From positions 1-21,041 of the forward strand of contig JADGJT010000379.1 of assembly GCA_027604005.1 (NCBI GenBank): 21,041 nucleotides of DNA, in the 5' to 3' direction. A model generated the notes under the pieces. That model was not told the DNA's origin. It did not search any database and saw only the letters and a list, made by a program, of their open reading frames with translations. How positions within the stretch are numbered: the stretch's first letter is position 1; each line of letters opens with the position of its first letter. This DNA is from Dinochytrium kinnereticum. Taxonomy: Eukaryota; Chytridiomycota; Chytridiomycetes; Chytridiales; Chytridiaceae. This document shows, piece after piece, positions 1 to 10,984 of the stretch. The position numbers were made by a program, and so were the translations under genes.

Positions 1-305
1 CCCCAACACTTAGGGTCACCGCCATGTCCCCACGTCACCCCCACCCAAACGACAATACTGATAAGTGTTTATTATTTATCGTTTTAATTCTTGACTCGCG
101 CATCGTCTTCACGCGGTCTTTTGTTTTTTGAGAACGTTATGGTTCCTCACGGCTTTTAAGGGGGGTGAAAAGGAAGCTCGTGAGGTATCTAAACTGCGCT
201 TGATGACTGGCCTCTTACTATCCTCCAGCCTACCCACCCCCTCCCAAAAAGTAAATCCATTCAACTTGACCAAAGATCACCACCGCCCTCGACCCCAACC
301 CCATC
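1..305. other. upstream region of the cyclic-nucleotide-binding gene; no gene seen
   Basis: There is no convincing coding region. A short open frame at 128-340 has low-complexity His/Arg/Pro content and overlaps the start of the next gene in another frame. An AT-rich patch lies near 61-85. The stretch from about 200 to 305 is C-rich and leads into the ATG at 306, so it probably holds the promoter and 5' UTR of that gene. No specific motif can be supported. Confidence 0.5.
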
Positions 306-2810
306 ATGGACACCATCATCGAAGATCGAGGACCCGATGATTCAGAACCCCATCACGCCATGCCCCCAAACCCCTCCTCCACCCACTCCCACCTCATCAT
401 CACCCCAACCGACATTGGTTTGAGAGCAGAGACCCACAACGGCAGGACGACAGCAACGTCACTCAAGACGATCAAAACCGACCGCTCCAAACTCCCCGCC
501 ACCGATCCACTTCGATTCTCCCAACCACAGCAGTACCTTCTCGCAGGGTACTCGCGACCGATCAGCGGTCTTGCACGGCCCGTGAGTGATGGGTTGGAGA
601 CGTCGCATCGGGTTTCGCGGCCGTGTTCTCCGGAAAGGAGCTTGATGGCTTTGGGTGAGATCCCCGACGATGATATTCAGGTCGACGCCAAGAGACTCGT
701 TCAAGTCGTTGAGAGATTTTCGACGCGGCGTCGAGCTGCGCGGGTCGATGATGACAAGTTGGATAAGGGTAAGGAGGAGGAGCATCGATTGTTCATGAAG
801 GAGGCTGATAAATGTGTGTCGCGGCCCGGATCACCGATGCGAAGAGAGTTGGTGCGGGGTAAAAAGGATGGAGTTGAAGCCGAGAAGATCAAACCAACGT
901 TGAAGGAGGAGCAAGGAGGACGAAGCGGTCGACCGAAATCCGCGCCGAGTTTCGCTGGCGGGAGGAGGGTGATGGACCAGCAGTGTGGAGTGAAAGGTAA
1001 TGAAGGAAAGGGACGACCTTCCTCAAGCTCTGTGGCGAAACCAAGAACAATCTGTCTCAACCCGAAACGAATCGACACAAGATCAGTCCTTGCCCCGTCC
1101 TCCCGTCCATCTTCATCTCGACTACCGCCCTCCCGTCCATTCTCAGCGCCAGCCCGACACTCCATCTCCCCTTCAAAAGCATCGATAAAACCCGTCTCCT
1201 TCACCGCAGAGGAAGCTCTCGTCATCCGAGCCTTCTTTCGAAGAAAGGTCAGTGAAGCCTCCCATATGGACCAAGACGCCTCCCACTACCGACTCGTTCA
1301 ACTCGAAGCCGACGCCGAGAAGCGGTGGGACGCTAAAGCGTTTTCAGTGGAACGGTTCATACGAGACTACGTCGCGTTGGCTAAAGAGGGGGCAGGGAAA
1401 CCCGGGGTGGGGAGACAGAAGATTCCGATGGGGAGTTCCATGTTGTTTCCGATTGGAGTTGGTGATGGGAGAGGCGCGGGGTGTGGGGAGTGTGGGTCTT
1501 CTTTGCACTCCACTGTAGCGTGCACAAAGGTGTTTCAGGAGGATTCTGTTCGTGGATGCATGAACACGTTGCTCCGAGCACCTTATGACAGAACGCATCA
1601 AGAGTTACGTAATCTGTTCAGGTTGCTGAGACAGTTGAAGGCGTTTGAGAAGCTCAGTGACTTTATATTGGGTGAGCTTTGTAGGGTTATTAAAGGGAGC
1701 AGGTATGAGGCGAATCGAGTTGTGTTCAAGCAGGGAGATCCAGGGACGGCTTGGTTTGTTATTTTGTCTGGGAGCGTGTCGGTTCAGATATCAAAGACGG
1801 GAAGGGTGGAGGAGGGGGTTGTTGTTAGGCAACTTCATAAAGGAGAAGGGTTTGGTGAACTTGCATTGGCGACGGATGCGCCTAGGTCGGCCACTATCAT
1901 AACGGATGAAAGAAGCGAAATTATCAGAGTGGAAAAGGTACTTGAAAGAGGTTGGCAAACGACTAACTTGAACAATACCAGGATGATTACAATAAGATCA
2001 TCAAGTCCATTCACCAGAAAGAAAACATAGAGATGTACTCCTTTATTCGACGAATGCCCGTCTTTGCCAACTGGACCAAAGCCGCCATCATGTCCATATC
2101 CCTCAATATGAAGGTCAGAAAATTCCAACACGGCGAGATAATCTACAAGCAAGGTAAATAGAAGCCGCACTTCACATATCATCCCTCTTTTCCCAACCCT
2201 ATATGAAGTAATAACGGGCCTAAATGACCTCTACGTAGGAGACGACCTGAAATGGTTTTACATTGTGAAAACCGGCCACGTCTCTGTCCAAAAATCATCT
2301 ACCCACAACGGTCGGCAAGAAGGAGTCATCGTAGAAGTCATCCATCCTCTCGACTACTTTGGGGAAGAAGGCGTACTGGGCGCAGACGGCACAACCTCGA
2401 CCCAAGCCCGATGCACAATGATAGCCGGTGACGTCCGTCGAATGAGCAAGATGCAACTCATCCAAAACCTCGCAAAAGACGCAGCAGATATGAGCATTGA
2501 CATGCTGGAGGCAACAGCTACCAAACCCCCGTCCTTGTCACGTAACCATGTTGGCTGTGAGGTGATCTACACAACCGCCTATGATGTTCGACAGAACTTT
2601 AGAACGGTGTTGGAGCTTTCGGCGTTTACGATGATGCGTGATGTGGATGTTTTGGCAAAGCATAGCGCCATGGCTGCAGAGCGGAAGTGGTTGGGGGTCA
2701 GAAAGAAGGCGATGGATTCAATGGTTCGAGAGACTAGGAAGGATCCGACGACTAATATTGATATTGTGAGGAAGAAGGCCGTGACAGTTGCGAAGGCGTG
2801 GGCCATTTGA
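306..2810 (+). CDS. protein with two cyclic-nucleotide-binding domains (CNBD2-like), 3 exons
   Basis: Exons are 306-1937, 1982-2153 and 2239-2810, joined by GT-AG introns of 44 and 85 nt; the spliced frame is 791 aa. Residues 1 to about 400 are Ser/Pro/Arg-rich and look disordered. The first cyclic-nucleotide-binding domain spans about 440-545. Its phosphate-binding cassette, FGELALATDAPRSA at 516-529, keeps the Glu and Arg that hold the cyclic phosphate. A helical linker with KSIHQKENIEMYSFIRRMPVF leads into a second domain at about 575-680, whose cassette (FGEE at 642-645) lacks the Pro-Arg pair. A helical, Lys/Arg-rich tail follows. The double domain recalls PKA regulatory subunits, but no inhibitor sequence is recognisable, and the sequence style is closer to CNBD2, a sperm/flagellum-associated family. 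I infer a cAMP or cGMP sensor with one competent site. The start at 306 is the first ATG of the long frame. Confidence 0.86.
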
Positions 2811-3000
2811 TTTTTAACAGTTGGTTTTTATTATTGTGACTTTGGGTGCGCTGACCCCAATGAATCCGTCGCGTTGTGCTGTTGTGGAGGAAATCACCTT
2901 GCAGAACGGCGTGTGACTAGACAGTTTCAATAAATATTAAAGCTCGTTCACCTACGAGCCATCGACTCCAACAAAGATCCTGAAGAATAATCACCCAAAC
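2811..3000. promoter_or_regulatory. short tandem intergenic region with AATAAA-like element
   Basis: These 190 bp separate two genes on the same strand. An AATAAATATTAAA block at 2929-2941 could be the polyadenylation signal of the upstream gene. It could equally be an AT-rich TATA-like element about 65 bp before the ATG at 3001. The sequence alone does not decide between the two. Confidence 0.35.
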
Positions 3001-4206
3001 ATGAGTGAATACTTGACCGATGCGTTCACCATCGCTGGAAGTTCCAGCACCATCAAGCTCTCCATCAAAAGCTACAGCATCAAGCAAGCATCAATCATCC
3101 AGCACAACGCCCTGGTCGTCCTAATGGCACATGCCAACGGCTTATGCAAAGAGCTCTGGGAACCAACCATTCGTCACCTCCTCTCCTCCCTCTCCAAAGA
3201 CCATACAAACCGCACCCCTTTCATCTACACCTGGGACGCTCGCAACCATGGAGACAGCGCTCGGCTGAATGACCCAGAAATGAAGTTTGTCAACTGGTGG
3301 GATGCAGGGCGGGATGCCCTCGCCGTCACGCGATGGGTGAAGGAACGGCATGGACGGAGTTCGACGTATATTGGAGTTGGGCATTCATTTGGTGGATGTC
3401 AGATGATCATGACTGAGATACTTGAGCCAAAGTCGTTTGAAAGGTTGCTGGTGTTTGAGCCTATTGTTATGAACTCGGAGACGTTACGGTTTCTGTTTGG
3501 AACGGATGTTATCGCTGACATTGATCCGAATCACGTTAAGATCGCCAGAGCTGCTTTGAAAAGAAAGGCTACCTTTAAAACAAGGTATTGCACCCACTTG
3601 TTTGGTTGCAGATGTTGACGTTTTGGCAGGGATGAAGCCATTGGTTTTTTCAAAAGTAAGCCGTTCTTTCAGGCTTGGACTGATGAAAGCCTCTCATTAT
3701 ATGTTGTAGGTGGTTCAACTCACACTTTTTTCTCAACACCCTAACTCTCCTTCATCGCCAGAAACACGGCCTTAGAGAGTTGATTCCCCCCGAGGTGACG
3801 TTAAAATGCACACCCATGAGCGAGAGCGTAAGAAACTGAACATAAAAGAAGATCCACATACTAACAAGTACAGTAGGCGGTGTTCCTCACAGGATCACCT
3901 CCAGACGTTTATGAGGGCCTGAAAAAAATCTGTATTCCGTTAAGTGTCATCATGGGAGAACGTTCGGACCATGCAGCCATGCCTTTCCGCGTGGAAGGAA
4001 AATTAGTCGTAAGAGACTTGCATCTTCCAACTGTGGCTCCAAAGGGCTCTTCGATCATCATGAAAAACGTTGGACATATGTGTATTGTTGAGGATCCTGG
4101 GGCAACAGGTATGAAAATATCGTCCTGCTTTTACTGACAGGAATTACCAGCTATAGTTATTTTGAAAGCAGCCAGAGAGAATATTCGGTCGACATCGAGA
4201 CTTTGA
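3001..4206 (+). CDS. alpha/beta hydrolase, Lpx1-like, with C-terminal peroxisomal signal SRL, 5 exons
   Basis: Exons are 3001-3584, 3630-3705, 3762-3827, 3877-4108 and 4151-4206. The introns are only 42-56 nt, and the third carries a perfect TACTAAC branch site at 3859-3865. The spliced product is 337 aa. It shows the HANG motif near residue 44 (oxyanion region), the nucleophile elbow GHSFGG with Ser129, a likely catalytic Asp273 in GERSD, and His309 in VGHMCIVED. This is the architecture of the peroxisomal lipase Lpx1 family and related fungal hydrolases. The last exon ends Ser-Thr-Ser-Arg-Leu, and SRL fits the PTS1 consensus, so peroxisomal import is likely. Substrate is unknown; lipid esters are the family precedent. 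Its 3' end converges with the ADCY10-like gene. Confidence 0.9.
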
Positions 4207-4551
4207 CGAGTTACAGGAGATAAATCCACCGCGTATACTTTATAAGAAGAAGACGGAAATCACAAGTTAATCACCGTCTCAGCTGCTGGAGTACCGGGAA
4301 ACCCCCATTAAAATCTGACTAAACATGTTCATCTCCGCTGTCCATCCACTGTGATTAAGAATATAAAGAAAAGGCACGGGGCGTATCCCCTCTTTATGCT
4401 TGAGAGAGGCTAGTTAATTATTAAATATTTCCAGCATGCTCAGAGCTTTTCGCGTATTTGAAGGAATTATTGACAGGAGGGAATATACAATCCTAATATT
4501 ATTTGCTGTACATAATAAACAACACAAAGATAAAGAACATGTTTCATATCA
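4207..4551. other. convergent intergenic region (3' ends of two genes)
   Basis: These 345 bp of AT-rich sequence lie between the stop of the hydrolase and the stop of the ADCY10-like gene on the other strand. AATAAA at 4514-4519 is on the + strand but about 310 nt past the hydrolase stop. No gene or repeat is visible. The region probably holds both 3' UTRs. Confidence 0.5.
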
Positions 4552-7500
4552 TCACCGGAACCCCCACCACATGTTTCTTAATGGTCCAGCAGTCTCAGCC
4601 CAGTCTACGAAAGTATCCGCATCTACCCCTCCAAACCATCCCTCCACATCTTTCCGGTGCCTTGTCCCCTCATACGCATCCCCAACTCTTCCTTTACTCC
4701 CTCCACCATAGCCCCCAAGTAGAACCAGCCCAACTCTCGCAACCCCAAACCAAATCGGCTCCACCCCTTGCCATCTATCCACTACCTTTTTATCCAAAAC
4801 CTCGCCAAGGAGACTTACAGCTTTCTTTTTCGCCCCCTTCAAGACGTGAAGTGATGCCAGAAAGATTTTAAAGTAAACCGCGTCCGCTGGCACGCACCGA
4901 TGAAGATTTTTGAACATTGGGAGGACCTTTTCAGAGGCTGACAAGAAAGCTTCGCGTGTGGATATGAATGAGACTTTATCGGTATCTGAATCGATATGTG
5001 TGAATAGGAGCCAGAGAGACAAGAATCCGAGACGAGCCATATGTATATGCTGGGTCAGGATATCAAGGGTATTGGCGTAGTTTGCAAGGTTGGTTATTTG
5101 CTCTGCGGCTTCTTTCGTGTCCTTCTTTAAAACTGCAAGCCAGAGGTAAGCCGTTGCAATAGGAGTGTTTCCATAATTGGGAAACATTTTTACAACATCG
5201 ATTACTCTGTATCAGGGGCATTAATTCTGAGAAAGGAGAAGGATAGAAGGATCACAAACAAACCTTTGCCTGTAACCTAAAAGCTTCTGAAGACAGTAGT
5301 TAAGCTTTTCTATCCTCTTAGCGATGATAGAGCATTTGAGCATCAGGCAAACAGTCGCATGCGCAGTGAGCAGTTCGGTCTCGACGCCTTCCTCGTGCTT
5401 AGACATGAGGAGTGACTCGGCGTCGTCGAAGTTTTTGGGATAATGGAGATAGAAGAGGACGTTTTTCGCGCCTTAGAATTTGCAAATTGAAGGAGTGATT
5501 ACAATTAGCGCCTAAAATGATGATGAAATCTCACTTTGCCAATTCGCAACATCCCCGCGCTCCTCGAATATTCTGATTTTTTTCGCGTCAAATTGTGATG
5601 TAAAGACAAAAAAAAGATCAATAAGGATAGCATATCGACCATAACTGAATCAAAAAGAACCGAAGAAAAAGGAAAAGCCCCTTTGAGTCAACCATAAAAA
5701 CACACCTCTGGTAAGTATTTGAAAACTCTTCAACTTCTTTTTCGTCCTCTCCAAAAATCGCAACCAAAACACTGGAATAATACCAAAACGCTAATGTCAA
5801 TTCCTGGGGCTTACATCTCTCGGCCGCGTGCTTAGCCGCCCGATAATAAATTCTGCAAAGCCCAGGCGCTTTCAACGCCAACAAATACGCCAAAGACAAG
5901 GCCCGCATAGCCCATAATGACGGCCTTACAGAGCTAACCATGATATTCAAATTCAGCAATTCTAGCAAGACTATCGCCTTGTAATCATTTGCCATCGAAT
6001 CATCCGCTATCGCAAGCCAGGCAACCGCAGATAATGCTTGATCCGCGTACAAATATCCTTGAAGGGATAAGCCCTTCCTCCCATCTACTCTTGGAGCCCC
6101 GATGTGACCAAAAGAGCGTCGCCCACCCTTCGTTAAATTAAAAAGCCAGAACTGCCGGAGGCATCGAATAAGGATACCAGACTTCAAGCTCCTCGGCTTC
6201 CGCACCCCATGAAAGTTAGAGTCGATATGTGGAAAGTCCAAGCCGATTAAATCGAGAGTTCTTTTAGCAGCTGGCCTGATAATCGCGGATTGGTAGTCGG
6301 CGGTGGCTGCGGAAGCTAGATTGGCGTACCAACAGGCTTGCCGGTCTTTTTGATTGAATGGAGGGGGAAGCTCGGAAGGGTGGAGGCCTTCGACGTACTG
6401 GATAAGATCGGAGAGTATAAGAATCGCCTCCTTCTTGTACCCTTTCTTATCGTAATGAAGACTGTATTGCAGAGTTGGTCACAAGAAGTAAAATTGAGAT
6501 AGACTTCAATGTAAATGTACAACTTTAAAGTAGGAAGGAAGAGACAAAAGTGCGCATTGTGATGAATGTTGAAAAGGGGGAATTAAGCTCTCTTCGTGAT
6601 CCAAAGAAACTTAATTTACTTTTGCCGGTAATGATGCCTAAACAAACTTACCCCAACTCTTCCGCATAAAGTATTCTCTTCTCTGGAACTCCTCCCATGG
6701 CAAAGTGATGACACAAAAGGGGCAGCAACCTATCCCTATTTCCAATAGATATCTTCGCCTCCAACATCCTCCCTACCCTCTCATGAAGTCTCATAGTAAC
6801 AGCGGCCCCTAGGCTGTCATAGACAGCTCCAGCGATTGTGATATGTCTAAAGAAGTAATGCCGATGCTGTCTGTTTGATCTTGCTGGTGGAGTCAATAAA
6901 ATCTCATCGGGCTTCAGGAATGAAAAATGATCTTCAGTGGCTATAAGAAGACGGAGGGCATCATTCGTCGTAGGCGTGTCTAGAATTTGGCGAACATCGT
7001 CCAAGGCGAAGTATTGGCCCAGTATACAGGCCTTTTGAAGAAAATTCTGGAAGGCAGAGGAGAGCCTGTAATTAAAACGTTAGTCAATGTGGTTGCAATA
7101 ATAGAAAGCAAGATTCGGCTGAAACGCAAAGGGAATGAACAGACCGAGCAAACTGAATCATAACCGATTGACCAATGTTATTGTCTAGGACGTTGAGAAT
7201 GTCTCCGGGAAGGTTACCATCCTCAAATTGTAGTTTTCCATTATTACTCCTCAAAGAATTTCGTTTCCGAAGAAGCCCCACAGCCATCTCCAATGCGAGG
7301 GGGCTTGCAGCAGTTTTTTCGTAAAAAGCTGTAAAAGTTATTGCACAAACTTTCTTATTGTCTGTATCTAACCTGAAATAATCTCAGGGTCCACAGTCTT
7401 CACCCCAGTACATGCAAAAAATGAGTTGAGGTAATCACCAATATCTTCCTTTCTCAGCCCGGCGAGCGGTAAATGCACGATTTGAGAAGAAGAAGCCATT

Positions 7501-10500
7501 GATTTGAAGGCCGTGAGGTTCAGATCCTTAATTGGGCGAGAGCAGAGAAATAGGAATAGATTCTGTTGTTTTTTTGTGTTAAAGGCAGTCGTAGAAAATG
7601 ATTGTGCAAAGCAAAAGAATTACTTACCTCAGGTTTGGCTCGGAACACCTGCGAGAGAATCTCTAAGGAAATGGAGTCGATCCACTACCGGAAGCACCAT
7701 CAGAGCTTTGCATAAATAGGCGCAAAAACACAATCCAAGAACGTAGAGATGGGAGTATATAAAAACAAAAATATGAAGATATAACCAAACCTGCATATCA
7801 TCGAACACGTAAACAGTACGATTGGTTTTAGCCCACCTCGCTAAAAGCCTACCAATGAGACCTACTAGCTTCTTATTCCTAGCCTGAGCCGACAAGCCCC
7901 TGATGACCTCCGTAACCTCCACCACAACATTCTCAAAGAACGCGGCTAATAGAGGTGCAAGACCAGGGTCTTCGTTCATCCGGATTAAGAAGATTGCCAG
8001 AGTTTCCGAAGATATTGTCAGAGGCTGGACCTCAGAGGGCAATGGCGGGAGGTAAGATGGTCGAAGGGAGTGATTAGGACTGGATGATCCTGTTTCAGAA
8101 GCGTTGTTTTTTGGAGACGGGTTGCGGGAGCGAGGCTGTTGGCTTGTGGTGGGCTGGAGGGAGCAGAGATAGTTTTTCACCATGTGATGAATGACAGTAC
8201 GAACTGAAGAAAAAGGAACGAGTGCTTCTTCTTTTGAAATCCGCGTAGTGCTTTTTCATCGTAAATATTTAAATACGAGAGGAGTCATTTCCAATGCAGA
8301 GTTTTTCAAGCATAACATATATCATGAGCAATATTCGTAGTGAGGGCATAAAAAGGGTAAGTTTCGTTTTCAGTTACTTCAAATTAAAACCACAGACTTA
8401 ATTCTCAAAGAACCCACCATTCCTTAATTTTAAACCTATTCGAAGCGCTCACAAAAAAATCCAACACAGTTGACTTTCCAATGCCACTTGGTCCCTCGAC
8501 GATCACTGTCCTCATCCTCCCATCCCCGTTTATCCACTCCCTCAATTCCCTTAACACTCTAGCTTTCTCATCTCGGTAGCCAAACACAGTCTTACCCTGT
8601 TCCCCGGGAATATGAGACAACTCCTCAAGAATAACTTCGTCGTCGTCTGCGGGTTTTGGGGCGGGAAGGCACCAGATAAGAGGTGAGTCTGATAGAGAAA
8701 TAAGGTTGTGGTTGGTTGGGGATCGTTTCTTTGTTGACTCATCAAGAAGAATAGGATGGTCTTTTGTTGCGTGTATTAAGAGAGATGCAGCGCGATCCAC
8801 GGTAGCGCCTGAATAAAAGCAGAGTCAGATAGGTCACATATCGAATGAAAGTAATTTATGTGCCTACCAAAGAAAGCATGCCGCCCAATGCCGCATATTT
8901 GATCCCATTTCCACACCAAAATGCTACCTGAGGCAATGGATGCACAGCAGGAATATTTCGAAGAGATTTCGCGTACAAATGCTATGGCAGCGTCTATAGG
9001 ATTGGGCGCGGTTGTCTCTTTATCCATGGAAAAGTAAGATAAAAACGTCATACCACTTTTATCGACTGTTTCGTTTAAAATTGTAGAATAGAGTTAATAA
9101 ACTACAACACCTCAAAAGTATCTAATTAAAGCAGACTTTATAGACTGGATGAACAACAGTATTGGGGTCAAAAATAGAAATGGAGAGCCCTCAAACCTTC
9201 CATATTCAAAAAAGCACCAGTCGCGTCTTCCGTAGCCTGTATTATTGCAGTAGCCCCAACATGAATAGTTTTGGCTTCAAACTTATCCATCACCACTCTA
9301 ACCGCCAACACCGCGCCGCTGATCTCAAAATGTTGTGAAGAGTTATAGACGTTCAGCCCATCGGCAAACCATTTCACCATCCTCAGCTCCTGTTTTCCTA
9401 CCCCGCATTTCAGTTTATCCTGCAGCCGAAGAGGAGGTATAGATTCAGGAATGTCAAGAAGAACAGTTCGCTTCTCGGTAGTGTATTGAACGATCCAGCA
9501 GTCATCTGGCCGGAGACTCTGAAAGGTACTCCAAGTTGACGCGTCAATGGCAATGAAGGGAGCGTTGACTTGGATTCCGCGTTAATACACACATTCTAAG
9601 CCAGAAGCCCATATCAAAAAACTCACCTTTACTTAACCCTGCAACCTGCCCCCAAACCTCCCGAACTCTCGCAACACCATCCCCAAATCCGCACCACTCG
9701 ACCCGTTTCCGCAGCACACCCGCAACAACAAACATCATCGCGCCATACACCATTGCGCCTCTAACCTTGACACGCCGCACGGCATTTTCTGGTTTGGAAG
9801 GCGGGAGGGCGGAACCATGTATTGTATTTTCAATGTTTTTCGCTAAAGCGGCAAAGCAGTTCAGTGACGTTTGGATCAATGTAGCATCGGCTTCGTTTAC
9901 AACGATTGGGGTTGGTGTTGTGTCAGATGTAGTTCCGGTGAAGGTCGTGATAGCTGCAGGACGGTCGTCGACCTTGTTGGCACGAAAGGAAGCGATGATA
10001 GATTGCTTCGTTATTTGGAGAATGTCGCCGTTATAGGAGGCTATCATGGATGTTACCTTTGATTAATGACGGGTTTGGTTAGTTCCTCTTTTGTGTGGAA
10101 ACAAAGGTGGCAAATAGTAAAAGCTATATTACTTGCTCAAGCCCAGCATGGAGCGTCACATCATCAGAATGCGGGTCATTGGCCAGGTCGTCATCACCAT
10201 CGAAAGAGAGGTCAACGAGAAGCTGTAAAGGCGGAGAATATAGTCGATTGGTCAAATACAGTAAAAAAGAACTGACCATATCCTCCCAAAACAGAAACAA
10301 GGAAAAAAGAAACGGCTGCCTAAAGAAAAGAAAAAAGGCAACCGGAACCATCCTTACCACGGCCGCCGCACCTTCCTCAACAAAAGCCTCCCCCGCGCTC
10401 AACTTCTTCTGAATTCCAGTCCTAATGGCATCCTCCGCAATAGCCCTCCCCATAAACCCATGCCCGTCTCCAATCTCACCAACCAAGTCACATCTAGACG

Positions 10501-10528
10501 CCTGATCATCAATCGACGCCAAAGACAT
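4552..10528 (-). CDS. ADCY10-like (soluble adenylyl cyclase family) protein with degenerate cyclase domains and P-loop NTPase, 15 exons
   Basis: Exons (5' to 3' on the minus strand): 10528-10358, 10222-10133, 10056-9627, 9568-9197, 9065-8868, 8808-8418, 8250-7791, 7684-7628, 7562-7373, 7328-7145, 7065-6652, 6461-5706, 5572-5535, 5471-5264, 5206-4552. They total exactly 1538 codons (1537 aa; human ADCY10 is about 1610). Cyclase domain 1 covers about 55-250 (LLVDLS at 58-63, YNGDILQITKQ at 95-105). Domain 2 covers about 300-440 (VDKSGMTFLSYFS, then FGATVDRAASLL at 420-431). The NTPase has Walker A GPSGIGKST at 526-534 and Walker B VYVFDDMQWIDS around 697-708. The rest is helical and TPR-like. 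The metal Asp of domain 1 is kept (D61), but the adenine Lys, second metal Asp, and the Asn and Arg of domain 2 appear replaced (Q101, Q105, D425, S429). It is therefore probably a pseudo-cyclase with a working ATPase module. Least certain junctions: exon 6/7 and the 190-nt intron before exon 12. Confidence 0.88.
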
Positions 10529-10984
10529 GCCACCGATCAAAAGCAGACCAAAACAAACGCAAAACCAAGGTCTCCCTCAAATCAGCACGGTGAATAGGTC
10601 ATGATGCCCCAAGCGGTTTGACCTTCAATGCAGGGTGAAAAATGACATACAGTCCATTGATATTAAGTTATGTGGATGGGAGATCTCTGGTCAATCCGTT
10701 TTGGTTGGCGGTTTTGCAGGATTCCGTAAATCAATGCCCCAAAGACTTTTGCAATGGAACTTTCTTTCCAGAACTTTTCTTTCGGGCGGTATGAACGAGG
10801 AACTTTTCGTTGGAAACTATCTCGGTCATGGGCTTGCGGTTGACCGACGTTTCTTCATCGGCAAGTTGATGGGGTTAGTGGCTGCAATGCACCAAATACT
10901 TGGGAAATAGTATATTTATAACGGTGTGAAATGAGTGAATTACATGTTGAAAACAACCACACAACTTAACAACGACTTCGACTC
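10529..10984. promoter_or_regulatory. upstream region of the ADCY10-like gene / 3' flank of prenylcysteine oxidase
   Basis: These 456 bp lie between the ATG of the ADCY10-like gene and the stop of the upstream gene, both on the minus strand. An AT-rich TATA-like stretch (ttataaatatacta on the minus strand, near 10908-10921) is the only promoter-like element I can point to. It lies far from the ATG, implying a long 5' UTR or an unseen 5' non-coding exon. The + strand open frame at 10635-10910 matches nothing I recognise and was not called. Confidence 0.4.

Noticed and set aside
11..16. A TTAGGG hexamer near the left edge, as in telomeres
   Set aside because: It is a single copy with no tandem array, so it is chance.
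128..340. Small open frame at the left end
   Set aside because: It overlaps the real gene start in another frame and is low-complexity, with no recognisable domain.
3585..3641. Read-through of the first hydrolase intron giving a truncated protein ending LFGCRC
   Set aside because: The clean GT-AG intron restores the conserved DEAIGFFKSKPFFQAW segment.
10635..10910. Open frame of 91 codons on the + strand upstream of the ADCY10-like gene
   Set aside because: No family resemblance, and it lies in a likely promoter/5' UTR region; it may be chance. I could not rule out a small gene.
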